From assembly GCA_023417265.1 (NCBI GenBank), contig JAEZFY010000244.1, positions 1-8,641 of the forward strand: a stretch of 8,641 nucleotides of DNA, in the 5' to 3' direction. Of the stretch, positions 1 through 6,196 are shown one piece after another. Each line of letters begins with the position of its first letter. Within the stretch, counting starts at the first letter, position 1. A program made the translations under genes and the position numbers. Under the pieces are notes generated by a model. That model did no database searches. It was not told where the DNA came from and worked only from the letters and a program-made list of their open reading frames with translations. This DNA is from Actinomycetes bacterium. Lineage in GTDB: Bacteria > Actinomycetota > Acidimicrobiia > Acidimicrobiales > Ilumatobacteraceae.

Positions 1-711
1 GACGAAATGTGCCCACATCGGCAGCAGTCCGACGAGCCCGCCGGCGACGAGCCACGCGAGGCGCCCGCGCCACGCCGGTTCGCGTTCGGCGACGGCACCG
101 AACGGTGACCGCGCGACGACGACCCACGCCAGGGCGAGCACGATCGCCACGGCGAGGTCGGGCCGGAACCCGAGCGCCAGCCCGGCCAAGCCGCCGGCCA
201 CCCACAGCGCGCCGAGCGAACCGGTGGCGCGGGCCCGCACGGCGAACACCGTGGCCCACAGCCCGAGCGCGAGCGCGCCGTGCCACGCCAGCGCCGACAG
301 ACCGATCGGGGTGATGATCAGGAACGTCGCCACGATCGCCGCACCGGCGGCGGCGACGTGACCGGCGACCCGGCACAAGGCGTAGATGCCGAACACGATG
401 CCGAGGTGCTGCAGCAGCCCGAACGTGCGCTGGCTCTCGAGGCTGTCGCCGAAAACTCGGAACCAGATCGCGAGCGTGTCGAGCGACGCCGGCCCGTAGA
501 GGTGCAGGAAGTCGACGTTGGGCACCTTGCCCTGCTGGACGAGGTTCGGGAAGACGAGCATGAAGCCCTCCTCCATCGAGGCCCCGGTGCCGCGGTACAG
601 GCCGCGCACCGGCAGGGCGACCACCGCCAGGACCGCCGCCAGCGCCGCCCAGCCGGGAAGGTGCTGGCGGGCGCCGCGCCAACGTAAGGCTCCTCCCAGC
701 ACGAACGGCAC
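1..711 (-). CDS. GT-C-like polytopic membrane glycosyltransferase, N-terminal part (runs off left edge)
   Basis: The reading frame is open from GTG at 711 to base 1, giving 237 residues with no stop; the C-terminus lies outside the window. The protein is hydrophobic, with likely membrane spans near residues 21-39, 99-117, 121-140, 143-160, 166-182, 187-200 and 218-235. The first external loop carries the acidic pair E47-E48 in MEEGFMLVFP, followed by VPNVDFLHLYGP (63-74). GT-C enzymes (PMT/ArnT-like, using polyprenyl-phosphate sugars) place a catalytic acidic residue in this loop, so E47/E48 are candidates. GFRPDL (181-186) follows a span. The likely role, by inference, is transfer of a lipid-linked sugar on the outer membrane face; substrate unknown. 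GTG 711 was chosen because a TACCCT box lies 6 nt upstream, fitting a leaderless transcript. GTG at 735 and at 702 are alternatives. The gene is divergent from the GT4 gene. Confidence 0.82.
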   Translation of the reverse strand, partial: MPFVLGGALRWRGARQHLPGWAALAAVLAVVALPVRGLYRGTGASMEEGFMLVFPNLVQQGKVPNVDFLHLYGPASLDTLAIWFRVFGDSLESQRTFGLLQHLGIVFGIYALCRVAGHVAAAGAAIVATFLIITPIGLSALAWHGALALGLWATVFAVRARATGSLGALWVAGGLAGLALGFRPDLAVAIVLALAWVVVARSPFGAVAEREPAWRGRLAWLVAGGLVGLLPMWAHFV

Positions 712-717
712 GGGGCG

Positions 718-723
718 AGGGTA
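718..723 (-). promoter_or_regulatory. Putative -10 box (TACCCT) of a leaderless promoter
   Basis: On the minus strand TACCCT is followed by CGCCCC and then the GTG at 711. A TANNNT hexamer 6 nt before a start codon, with no purine-rich ribosome-binding site between, is the usual layout of an actinobacterial leaderless promoter. The same TACCCTCG core precedes the GTG at 6196. No convincing -35 element is visible. This is inference; transcript 5' ends would decide it. Confidence 0.45.
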
Positions 724-739
724 GCGAACCGCCACGGCG

Positions 740-745
740 TAGCCT
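740..745 (+). promoter_or_regulatory. Putative -10 box (TAGCCT) for the GT4-GT2 pair
   Basis: TAGCCT is followed by 8 nt (CGCCCTCC) and the GTG at 754, so transcription could begin at or next to the start codon. There is no Shine-Dalgarno sequence in the spacer. The box sits in the 42-bp gap between two divergent genes and lies 17 bp from the opposing TACCCT box, so the two promoters could not easily be occupied at once. No -35 element is recognised. Confidence 0.4.
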
Positions 746-753
746 CGCCCTCC

Positions 754-1920
754 GTGCCCGCCGACGACGCCGAACGCGACCTCGGCTGGTACGTCGCCGA
801 CCTGCGCCGACGCGGCATTCGACGGATCCACGTGCTCGCCTGGCGCGACCTCGACGACCCCGACGCGGGTGGCTCCGAGGTCCACGCCGACGAGTTCATG
901 CGGCGCTGGGCCGAGCACGGCCTCGACGTCGTCCACCGCACGTCGGCCGCGGCCGGGCTCCCCGCCGAGGCCACCCGCAACGGCTACGGGGTGATCCGCC
1001 GGGGCAGTCGCTACAGCGTGTTCCCGCGGGCGATCGGGGCCGAGCTGACCCGAAGGATGGGACGCTCGGACGCGCTCGTCGAGATCTGGAACGGCGTGCC
1101 GTGGTTCAGCCCGGTGTGGTACCGCGGGCCCAAGCTGACGATGCTCCACCACGTCCACGGGCCGATGTGGGACCAACTCTTCCCGCGTCCGCTGGCTGCC
1201 GCCGGGCGCATCCTCGAAGCCCGCCTCGCGCCGCCGTTCTACCGCCGCACACTGACGGTGACGCCGTCGGACGCGACCCGCGACGAGCTGCTCGAACTCG
1301 GCTTCCGGGCGAATCGGGTGGTCGCCGTCCCGAACGGCGTCGACCCGTTCTTCCACCCGGGCGGCGCGCGCAGCGTCGCCCCGTCGCTCGTGGCGGTCGG
1401 ACGGCTGGCCCCCGTGAAGCGCTTCGAACTGGTCATCGACGCGGCGATCGAGGCCCGCCGCCGGGTTCCCGAGCTGACCGTGACGATCGTCGGCGACGGG
1501 CCGATCCGGCCCGACCTGCAGGCCCGCATCGACGCCGCCGGCGCCGCCGACTGGATCCGGCTGGCCGGCCACGTCGCCCGCGAGGAGCTGGTGGCGCACT
1601 ACCGCGCGGCGTGGCTGGTGGTCAGCGGGTCACTCGCCGAGGGCTGGGGCCTGAGCCTCACCGAGGGCGCGGCATGCGGCACCCCGTGCGTGGCCACCGA
1701 CATCCGCGGCCATCACAGCAGCGTCCGCAACGGCGAGAGCGGCGTGCTCGCAGCACCCGACCGGCTCGGCGCGACGATCGCCGACGTGCTCACCGATCGC
1801 GCCCGGCTCGAGCAGCTCCGCCGCGGGGCACTGGCATGGGCGGGCGAGCTGACGTGGGACGCCTCGGCGCTCGGGATGACCCGCGCCCTGCACGGCGAAG
1901 TCGTGCGCGCCAGCGGTTAG
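754..1920 (+). CDS. GT-B fold glycosyltransferase, family 4
   Basis: This is a 388-residue cytoplasmic or membrane-associated retaining glycosyltransferase that would use a nucleotide-sugar donor. Seen in the sequence: the N-terminal Rossmann half opens with HVLAWRDL (26-33) and a glycine-rich GGSEVHADEF loop (39-48) typical of GT4 donor/acceptor clefts. The C-terminal half has VPNGVDPFF (192-200), VGRLAPVKRFE (215-225), the strand-turn TIVGDGP (244-250), and the EX7E motif at E296 and E304 in EGWGLSLTEGAACGTP. Length fits the family's usual 350-420. There is no signal peptide or membrane span. GTG 754 is chosen because it follows a -10-like box and leaves a normal N-terminus; no nearby alternative fits better. 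It is followed after 13 bp by the GT2 gene, so the two are probably co-transcribed. Family is confident; donor and acceptor are unknown, although mannosyl or glucosyl transfer to an envelope lipid or glycan is plausible from context. Confidence 0.93.
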   Translation: MPADDAERDLGWYVADLRRRGIRRIHVLAWRDLDDPDAGGSEVHADEFMRRWAEHGLDVVHRTSAAAGLPAEATRNGYGVIRRGSRYSVFPRAIGAELTRRMGRSDALVEIWNGVPWFSPVWYRGPKLTMLHHVHGPMWDQLFPRPLAAAGRILEARLAPPFYRRTLTVTPSDATRDELLELGFRANRVVAVPNGVDPFFHPGGARSVAPSLVAVGRLAPVKRFELVIDAAIEARRRVPELTVTIVGDGPIRPDLQARIDAAGAADWIRLAGHVAREELVAHYRAAWLVVSGSLAEGWGLSLTEGAACGTPCVATDIRGHHSSVRNGESGVLAAPDRLGATIADVLTDRARLEQLRRGALAWAGELTWDASALGMTRALHGEVVRASG

Positions 1921-1923
1921 CTT
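1918..1923 (+). promoter_or_regulatory. Possible weak internal -10 box (TAGCTT) before the GT2 gene
   Basis: TAGCTT overlaps the TAG stop of the GT4 gene and lies 10 nt before the ATG at 1934. The spacer has no Shine-Dalgarno sequence. It resembles the boxes at 740 and 718 but its spacing is longer, and the stop codon alone explains half of it. It could give the GT2 gene its own leaderless or very short-leader transcript. Weak evidence. Confidence 0.2.
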
Positions 1924-1933
1924 GCTGCGAGCC

Positions 1934-2710
1934 ATGCGCGCCGTCATCGTGCTCCCGACGTACAACGAACGCGAGAACATCGCCGCCTTCCTGCGCGCCG
2001 CCCGGGGCACCGGTCTGCCCGGAGACGTCGAACTCGACGTGCTGATCGTCGACGACTCGAGCCCGGACGGCACCGCCGAGGTGGCGCGTCAGACGGCGGC
2101 CGAGCTCGACGGCGCGCCCGCCAGCAACCGCGGTGCCACCACCGTGCTCGTGCGCCCCGGCAAGCAAGGGCTCGGCAGCGCCTACCGCGAGGGCTTCGAG
2201 TGTGTCCTGGGCGCCAGCGGCCCGGCCGCCTACGACGTCGTGATCTCGATGGACGCCGACCTCAGCCACGATCCGCAGGTGCTGCCGACGATGCTGCAAC
2301 GGCTCGCCGACGGCGCCGACCTGGTGGTCGGCTCGCGCTACGTGCGCGGCGGTGGCACCACCGACTGGCCGGTACGCCGCCAGCTGCTGTCGAAGTGGGG
2401 CAACGCGTACACGCGCTTCGTGTTGGGCCTCGCCACCCACGACTGCACGTCCGGCTACCGGGCCTATCGGGCGTCGGCGTTGGCCGCGGTCGAACCGGGC
2501 TCCACCGGCGCCGAGGGCTACGCCTTCCTCACCGAGCTGGTGCGGCGGCTCACCCGGGCCGGCTACACCGTGGTCGAGACGCCGATCGTGTTCCGCGACC
2601 GCACCGCCGGACGATCGAAGATGTCGGGCCGGATCATCGCCGAGTCGATGCTGCTGGTGACCCGCTGGGGCGCCCGCGACCTGCTCACCGGCAGGCGCCG
2701 GGGCCGCTGA
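1934..2710 (+). CDS. Polyprenyl-phosphate mannosyltransferase-type GT2 (DPM1/Ppm1 catalytic domain)
   Basis: This 258-residue GT-A fold enzyme matches dolichol-phosphate mannosyltransferase: it would transfer a sugar, usually mannose from GDP-mannose, to a polyprenyl-phosphate on the inner membrane face. Motifs seen: LPTYNERENI (7-16), VDDSSPDGT (39-47), metal-binding DAD at 107-109 in MDADLSHDP, VVGSRYV (131-137), CTSGYRAYR (171-179) and TAGRSKMSGRI (224-234), the conserved basic/SKMS segment. Length matches the soluble single-domain type; there is no C-terminal membrane pair and no fused acyltransferase domain as in some mycobacterial Ppm1. ATG 1934 is preferred over the TTG at 1922 because family members begin almost directly with the PTYNE strand. 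The product, a polyprenyl-phospho-sugar, is the donor class used by GT-C enzymes, several of which flank it. A glucosyl donor cannot be excluded. The 3' end overlaps the convergent gene by 26 bp. Confidence 0.93.
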   Translation: MRAVIVLPTYNERENIAAFLRAARGTGLPGDVELDVLIVDDSSPDGTAEVARQTAAELDGAPASNRGATTVLVRPGKQGLGSAYREGFECVLGASGPAAYDVVISMDADLSHDPQVLPTMLQRLADGADLVVGSRYVRGGGTTDWPVRRQLLSKWGNAYTRFVLGLATHDCTSGYRAYRASALAAVEPGSTGAEGYAFLTELVRRLTRAGYTVVETPIVFRDRTAGRSKMSGRIIAESMLLVTRWGARDLLTGRRRGR

Positions 2711-4409
2711 GCGTCGCCGCCAGCCACATCGACGGCCAACCGGGTGCGCTGCCGGTCGGTGGCACGCGTAGCACGACACATCCCGCGTCGGCTGGTGCTT
2801 GGGCGGCGGCGTCGTGGTACTGGCGCAGGGTGGTCGGCTCCGAACCGTCGCCGCGGCGGCCCTCGCCGAGGTGTCGGACGAGGAACTCGGAATCGACCCG
2901 GAACTCGATGCCCCGATCGCGCAGGTGTAGCTGGATCGCCGAGGTGTGCGGCGCGTAGACGCGTTCGTTGGTGAGGTCGAAGAACACCGGGTCGGCGAAC
3001 TCGTGGGCGTCGAGCTGGTCGAACAGGCTGCGCAGTCCCGGCTGGGCGGCCGCGTCGGCGGTCGGTCCGTGTGGTTGCGCGTACTGCCCGAGGTTGAGCA
3101 GCGTGAACACGACGAGGGCGCACCCGGCCACGGCGAGCAGTGCGACGGTGCAGCGCTCGCGAGCCTGACGGCGGGCCCACCACACGGTGGCCGCGTCGAC
3201 CAGCGCCCAGCCCAGCGCCACGTACGTCAGCAAGGCGACGACGATCACCCAGCGGGTGTGATGCGGCGCGAACCCGAGCACCGTCACGGTCAAGCGGCTG
3301 AACGCAAGGACCGCGCCGACGACGCCGACGAGGGCGAGCGCGGCCAGCGCCCGAAGCGGCGGCAGCGTTCGCCGGTGGGCCCACCACACGGCGATGCCGA
3401 GCAGGGCAATCGTGAGTGCCAGCGCCGCCACCGCCGTGCCGAGGGATGGCATGCCGGCGAGGGTCACCACCTCCTGGCCGTCCGGGCCGGTGGTGATGCC
3501 CGACGGCGCGATCGTGTCGGCAAAGCCCTGCCGGCGGGCCCATGGCGGGAGGGCGACGAACGCTGCCGTGAGCCGCGCCGCGTTGGCGCCACCGAGGGTG
3601 ATCTCGGTGCCGCCGGCCGCCCGCGCGAGACGTGACAAGTTGCCCTCTCCGGGGCCGAACAACTGCTCGTACACCGGCTGGATCCATGCCGCCGCGAGCA
3701 CCGCCGCGGTCGGTGCGGCGGTGCGCCACGCCACGCGCCGGGGGGCCGGCAGCCCGGCGAAGCCGAGCGCCGCCGCGGCGACGACCAACAGCGGCAGGAT
3801 GTAGGCGTAGCTCACGTGCGTCTGGGCGATCACGCTGAGCACCAACGCCAGCCACGGCCACACCCACCGCGAGCCGCACGCCGCACCGGTGAGCAGCACG
3901 CACGCGGCCAGGAACGGAAACAGCAGGGCGTGGGCCTGGAACATGTCGAACAGCAGCTCGCTGCCCATCGTCCACGCCAACACCGCGGCGGCGGCGAGCA
4001 CCCATGCCTCGAACACCGAGCCGCCGATGCGCCGGGCGGCCACGCCGGCGAGGACGATGCTGGCGACGTTGACGGTCGTGACGCCGAGCACCGCCCCCCA
4101 CCCGGGCGGCAGCGTCCGCGCGAACGGGGCGATCAGGTCGTAGTACAACGGCCCGGCGTTGTTGACCTGGAAGCCGAGCGCGGCCGACGCCGACGACCCC
4201 GAACCGATCCACGGATGGTTTCCGGTGAGCACGTCGGTCGCACGGATGTACAGCTGGGCGGCATCGCCGATCGGGAACCACCCGTTCGCCAGGGCCCGTA
4301 CGGCGGCGACCACGAACGGCACGATCGTCACGGCGTACGCCACCGCGCGCTTCGTCGGCGTGCGGTTTGGGCGCGCCCACCGCGCCCAAGCCGAACGCCA
4401 ACGGGTCAT
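2685..4409 (-). CDS. GT-C-like polytopic membrane glycosyltransferase, paralogue 2 of the operon
   Basis: This 574-residue membrane protein has an N-terminal multi-span region (about residues 21-440) and a C-terminal soluble domain (about 442-574), probably outside the membrane. GT-C hallmarks: D49 in FPIGDAAQLYIR, in the first loop after span 1, is the candidate catalytic acid. NNAGPLYYDLIAPF (83-96), IAQTHVSYAY (194-203) and PVYEQLFGPGEGNL (245-258) align with LDMAMTE (35-41), HPGPWSFYLVAPF (71-83), AQTHVPY (183-189) and PFVEQLVRSPGNI (231-243) of the next gene upstream, at a nearly constant offset of 12-14 residues. The two are paralogues. The ATG overlaps the upstream stop as ATGA, which fixes the start and suggests translational coupling. 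The likely role, inferred, is transfer of a polyprenyl-linked sugar onto an external glycan. It is the last gene of the operon, ending convergently inside the GT2 gene. I do not recognise an exact named orthologue. Confidence 0.87.
   Translation of the reverse strand: MTRWRSAWARWARPNRTPTKRAVAYAVTIVPFVVAAVRALANGWFPIGDAAQLYIRATDVLTGNHPWIGSGSSASAALGFQVNNAGPLYYDLIAPFARTLPPGWGAVLGVTTVNVASIVLAGVAARRIGGSVFEAWVLAAAAVLAWTMGSELLFDMFQAHALLFPFLAACVLLTGAACGSRWVWPWLALVLSVIAQTHVSYAYILPLLVVAAAALGFAGLPAPRRVAWRTAAPTAAVLAAAWIQPVYEQLFGPGEGNLSRLARAAGGTEITLGGANAARLTAAFVALPPWARRQGFADTIAPSGITTGPDGQEVVTLAGMPSLGTAVAALALTIALLGIAVWWAHRRTLPPLRALAALALVGVVGAVLAFSRLTVTVLGFAPHHTRWVIVVALLTYVALGWALVDAATVWWARRQARERCTVALLAVAGCALVVFTLLNLGQYAQPHGPTADAAAQPGLRSLFDQLDAHEFADPVFFDLTNERVYAPHTSAIQLHLRDRGIEFRVDSEFLVRHLGEGRRGDGSEPTTLRQYHDAAAQAPADAGCVVLRVPPTGSAPGWPSMWLAATLSGPGACR
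4406..4409 (-). other. ATGA stop/start overlap (translational coupling)
   Basis: On the minus strand ATGA contains the ATG of the downstream GT-C-like gene (4409-4407) and the TGA of the upstream one (4408-4406). No Shine-Dalgarno sequence is seen before it, so terminating ribosomes probably reinitiate here. This decides both the stop and the start. Confidence 0.8.
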
Positions 4410-6196
4410 TGGGTGCTGCCCGGGGGGGCGAGGAAGATCGCCAGCGGTTCACCGATCAGGAGCATCTCCGACAAGTCGGCGACGACGTCGGCCGGGGCGC
4501 CGGGATCGAGCGAGGCACCGAACAGGTTCTCGTCGACGACCTCGAGCAGGTCGACCCGGTCGAGGTCGGTCAGGCGCTCGGTCACGCGCTGTTCGAGCTC
4601 GGCGAAACGCTCGCGCTCGGCGGTGGTGCGGGCATCGTGGAGCAGCAGTTGCTCGGCTCCGGGATGGGTGGCCGCCCAGTCGTCGATCCACCCGCCCGAC
4701 ACGACGTGCACCTCGGCGTCGTAGGCGCCGGTGGCGAACACCCGATGCGGTGTGGCCGGGACGCTCCAAGTGGGATGCACGCCGACGTCGAACCCGCGCC
4801 GCTCGAGCTCGTTGAGGACGGCGTATCCCTGCGAACCGGGGACGACCGATTCCTGCCAGAACACCACGTAGCGAGCGTCGCGGCCTGGGCTCGCGGCGAG
4901 CCGTCCGGTGAGCTCGTCGAGCACGGCGCCCACGGCGGCACCTTGCTCGGCCTCGGGTGGTTGTTGGCGGGCGGCGCTGACGATCGACGCCGCCGTGGCG
5001 GCGACGACCACTGCCACAGCGATCGGCTCGAGGCGCAGCGTGACGCGCCGCTCGGCGAGCACGTGCGCGGCGGTGACCACGAGGACGACCAACACGAGCA
5101 GCGAGGTGCCCGCCAACCACAGAGTCAGGTAGTACCAGACCTTGCCGAAGATCCTGGCCGAGGACGCCAGCCCGGTCGCCAACGTCAGGGCGATCACTGC
5201 GTGGAGGGCGAGCAGGGTCGCGTGTCGCCGCCGCCACGCCCACACCGCCGCGGCCACCCACAGCACCAGCACCACCAACCCGCCGATGCTGATGGTCTGG
5301 GCCGGGTCGCCGGCCACGCCGGCGCGGTGCACGAAGGCGTCCTTGCGGCGCACCAGGTCGACGGTGATCGCGAACCAGTCGAGGTGCGCGACCACCAGGC
5401 GTCCCGCCGAGCCGAACCCGATCGCCGCTTCCGGCTGCTCGGTGGTGAAGTGGCGTACGAGCTTGCCGATGTTGCCGGGCGAGCGGACGAGCTGCTCGAC
5501 GAACGGCGGGAGCCACAGCACCACGCCGGCCGCTCCGGCCGTGGCCAGCGGGCGCCAGGGCGCGCCACGGCGCACCCGCCAGGCGAGCACGCCGAGCACG
5601 AGCGCGTCGAGGGCGATCGCGTTGACGAGGTACGGCACGTGGGTCTGGGCGGCGATGCTGGTGAGCACGACGACCGCGACCGCAGGCCAATGGTCGCCGG
5701 AGAGCACGAGCCACGCCGCCAGCAGTGCCGCCAGCCACAGCAGCACGGGGAAATACGGGTTCCACGGGTGGGTGAGGACGTTGGGCCCGTACCCGCGCAC
5801 GGCGATCGCCGCCACCGCGGCGGCGAGCAGCGCCCCGCGCCGACCCCACCGCCGCCAGCCGAGGCCGACGATCACGGCGACACAGGCGGCGTTGATGACG
5901 CTGCTGGCGAGCTCCATGCCCCACGCGCGGGCCCCGGCGAGCCGGTAGAACGGCGCCACGAGATAGAACGACCAGGGGCCGGGGTGGCTGCCCTGCTCCT
6001 TGATCGACTGTCCGATCCGCCCCGGCAGCCCCACCAGCGGCGTGTGCCGGCCGCCGACGTCGCGCACGCGCAACTCGGTCATCGCCATGTCGAGCACCGG
6101 AACCCAGGGCCGGAAGGCGAGCGCGAGCGCGGCGACCGCGAGCGGGCTCAGCACGGCGAGCGCGAGCAGCACCGGGTCGCGGCGATCGGTTCTCAC
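4406..6196 (-). CDS. GT-C-like polytopic membrane glycosyltransferase, paralogue 1 of the operon
   Basis: The protein has 596 residues. Spans start with about 9-28, then a first external loop with D36 and E41 in LDMAMTELRVRD, the usual GT-C catalytic position. Next come HPGPWSFYLVAPF (71-83), a run of spans to about residue 405, AQTHVPY (183-189), and PFVEQLVRSPGNI (231-243) before a loop. Residues about 411-596 form a soluble C-terminal domain with predicted helices around 520-560. The start is GTG 6196: its TGA/GTG overlap with the AftD-like gene (GTGA) and the TACCCT box 7 nt upstream both point to it. The frame stays open far upstream, but that part is arginine-rich and is the shadow of the AftD-like gene. 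Role by inference: a lipid-linked sugar transferase of the outer membrane face, working with its paralogue and the AftD-like protein. A run of seven G (plus strand) at 4422-4428 lies near the 3' end; the ATGA junction argues that the frame there is correct. Confidence 0.87.
   Translation of the reverse strand: MRTDRRDPVLLALAVLSPLAVAALALAFRPWVPVLDMAMTELRVRDVGGRHTPLVGLPGRIGQSIKEQGSHPGPWSFYLVAPFYRLAGARAWGMELASSVINAACVAVIVGLGWRRWGRRGALLAAAVAAIAVRGYGPNVLTHPWNPYFPVLLWLAALLAAWLVLSGDHWPAVAVVVLTSIAAQTHVPYLVNAIALDALVLGVLAWRVRRGAPWRPLATAGAAGVVLWLPPFVEQLVRSPGNIGKLVRHFTTEQPEAAIGFGSAGRLVVAHLDWFAITVDLVRRKDAFVHRAGVAGDPAQTISIGGLVVLVLWVAAAVWAWRRRHATLLALHAVIALTLATGLASSARIFGKVWYYLTLWLAGTSLLVLVVLVVTAAHVLAERRVTLRLEPIAVAVVVAATAASIVSAARQQPPEAEQGAAVGAVLDELTGRLAASPGRDARYVVFWQESVVPGSQGYAVLNELERRGFDVGVHPTWSVPATPHRVFATGAYDAEVHVVSGGWIDDWAATHPGAEQLLLHDARTTAERERFAELEQRVTERLTDLDRVDLLEVVDENLFGASLDPGAPADVVADLSEMLLIGEPLAIFLAPPGSTQ
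6193..6196 (-). other. GTGA stop/start overlap (translational coupling)
   Basis: On the minus strand GTGA holds the GTG start of the first GT-C-like gene (6196-6194) and the TGA stop of the AftD-like gene (6195-6193). The 4-bp overlap marks the two as one operon and fixes the GTG start among many in-frame upstream possibilities. Confidence 0.75.

Noticed and set aside
318..980. A 220-codon minus-strand frame spanning the divergent spacer
   Set aside because: It crosses the start of the GT4 gene and is Ser/Arg-rich; the neighbouring frame gives a coherent membrane protein.
1101..2045. A 314-codon plus-strand frame inside the GT4 gene
   Set aside because: It is Arg/Pro-rich and out of frame with a gene that carries all expected GT4 motifs.
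2688..2701. CCGGC-AGGC-GCCGG hairpin as a terminator between the convergent genes
   Set aside because: The stem is only 5 bp with no T-tract, and such short GC palindromes are common by chance at this GC content.
1790..2779. A 329-codon minus-strand frame opposite the GT2 gene
   Set aside because: It is the antisense shadow of a clear DPM1-type gene, with no domain signature.
2563..4452. A 629-codon minus-strand frame overlapping the second GT-C-like gene
   Set aside because: It is Arg/Pro/Gly-rich, shifted by one frame from the real gene, and has no motifs or membrane spans.
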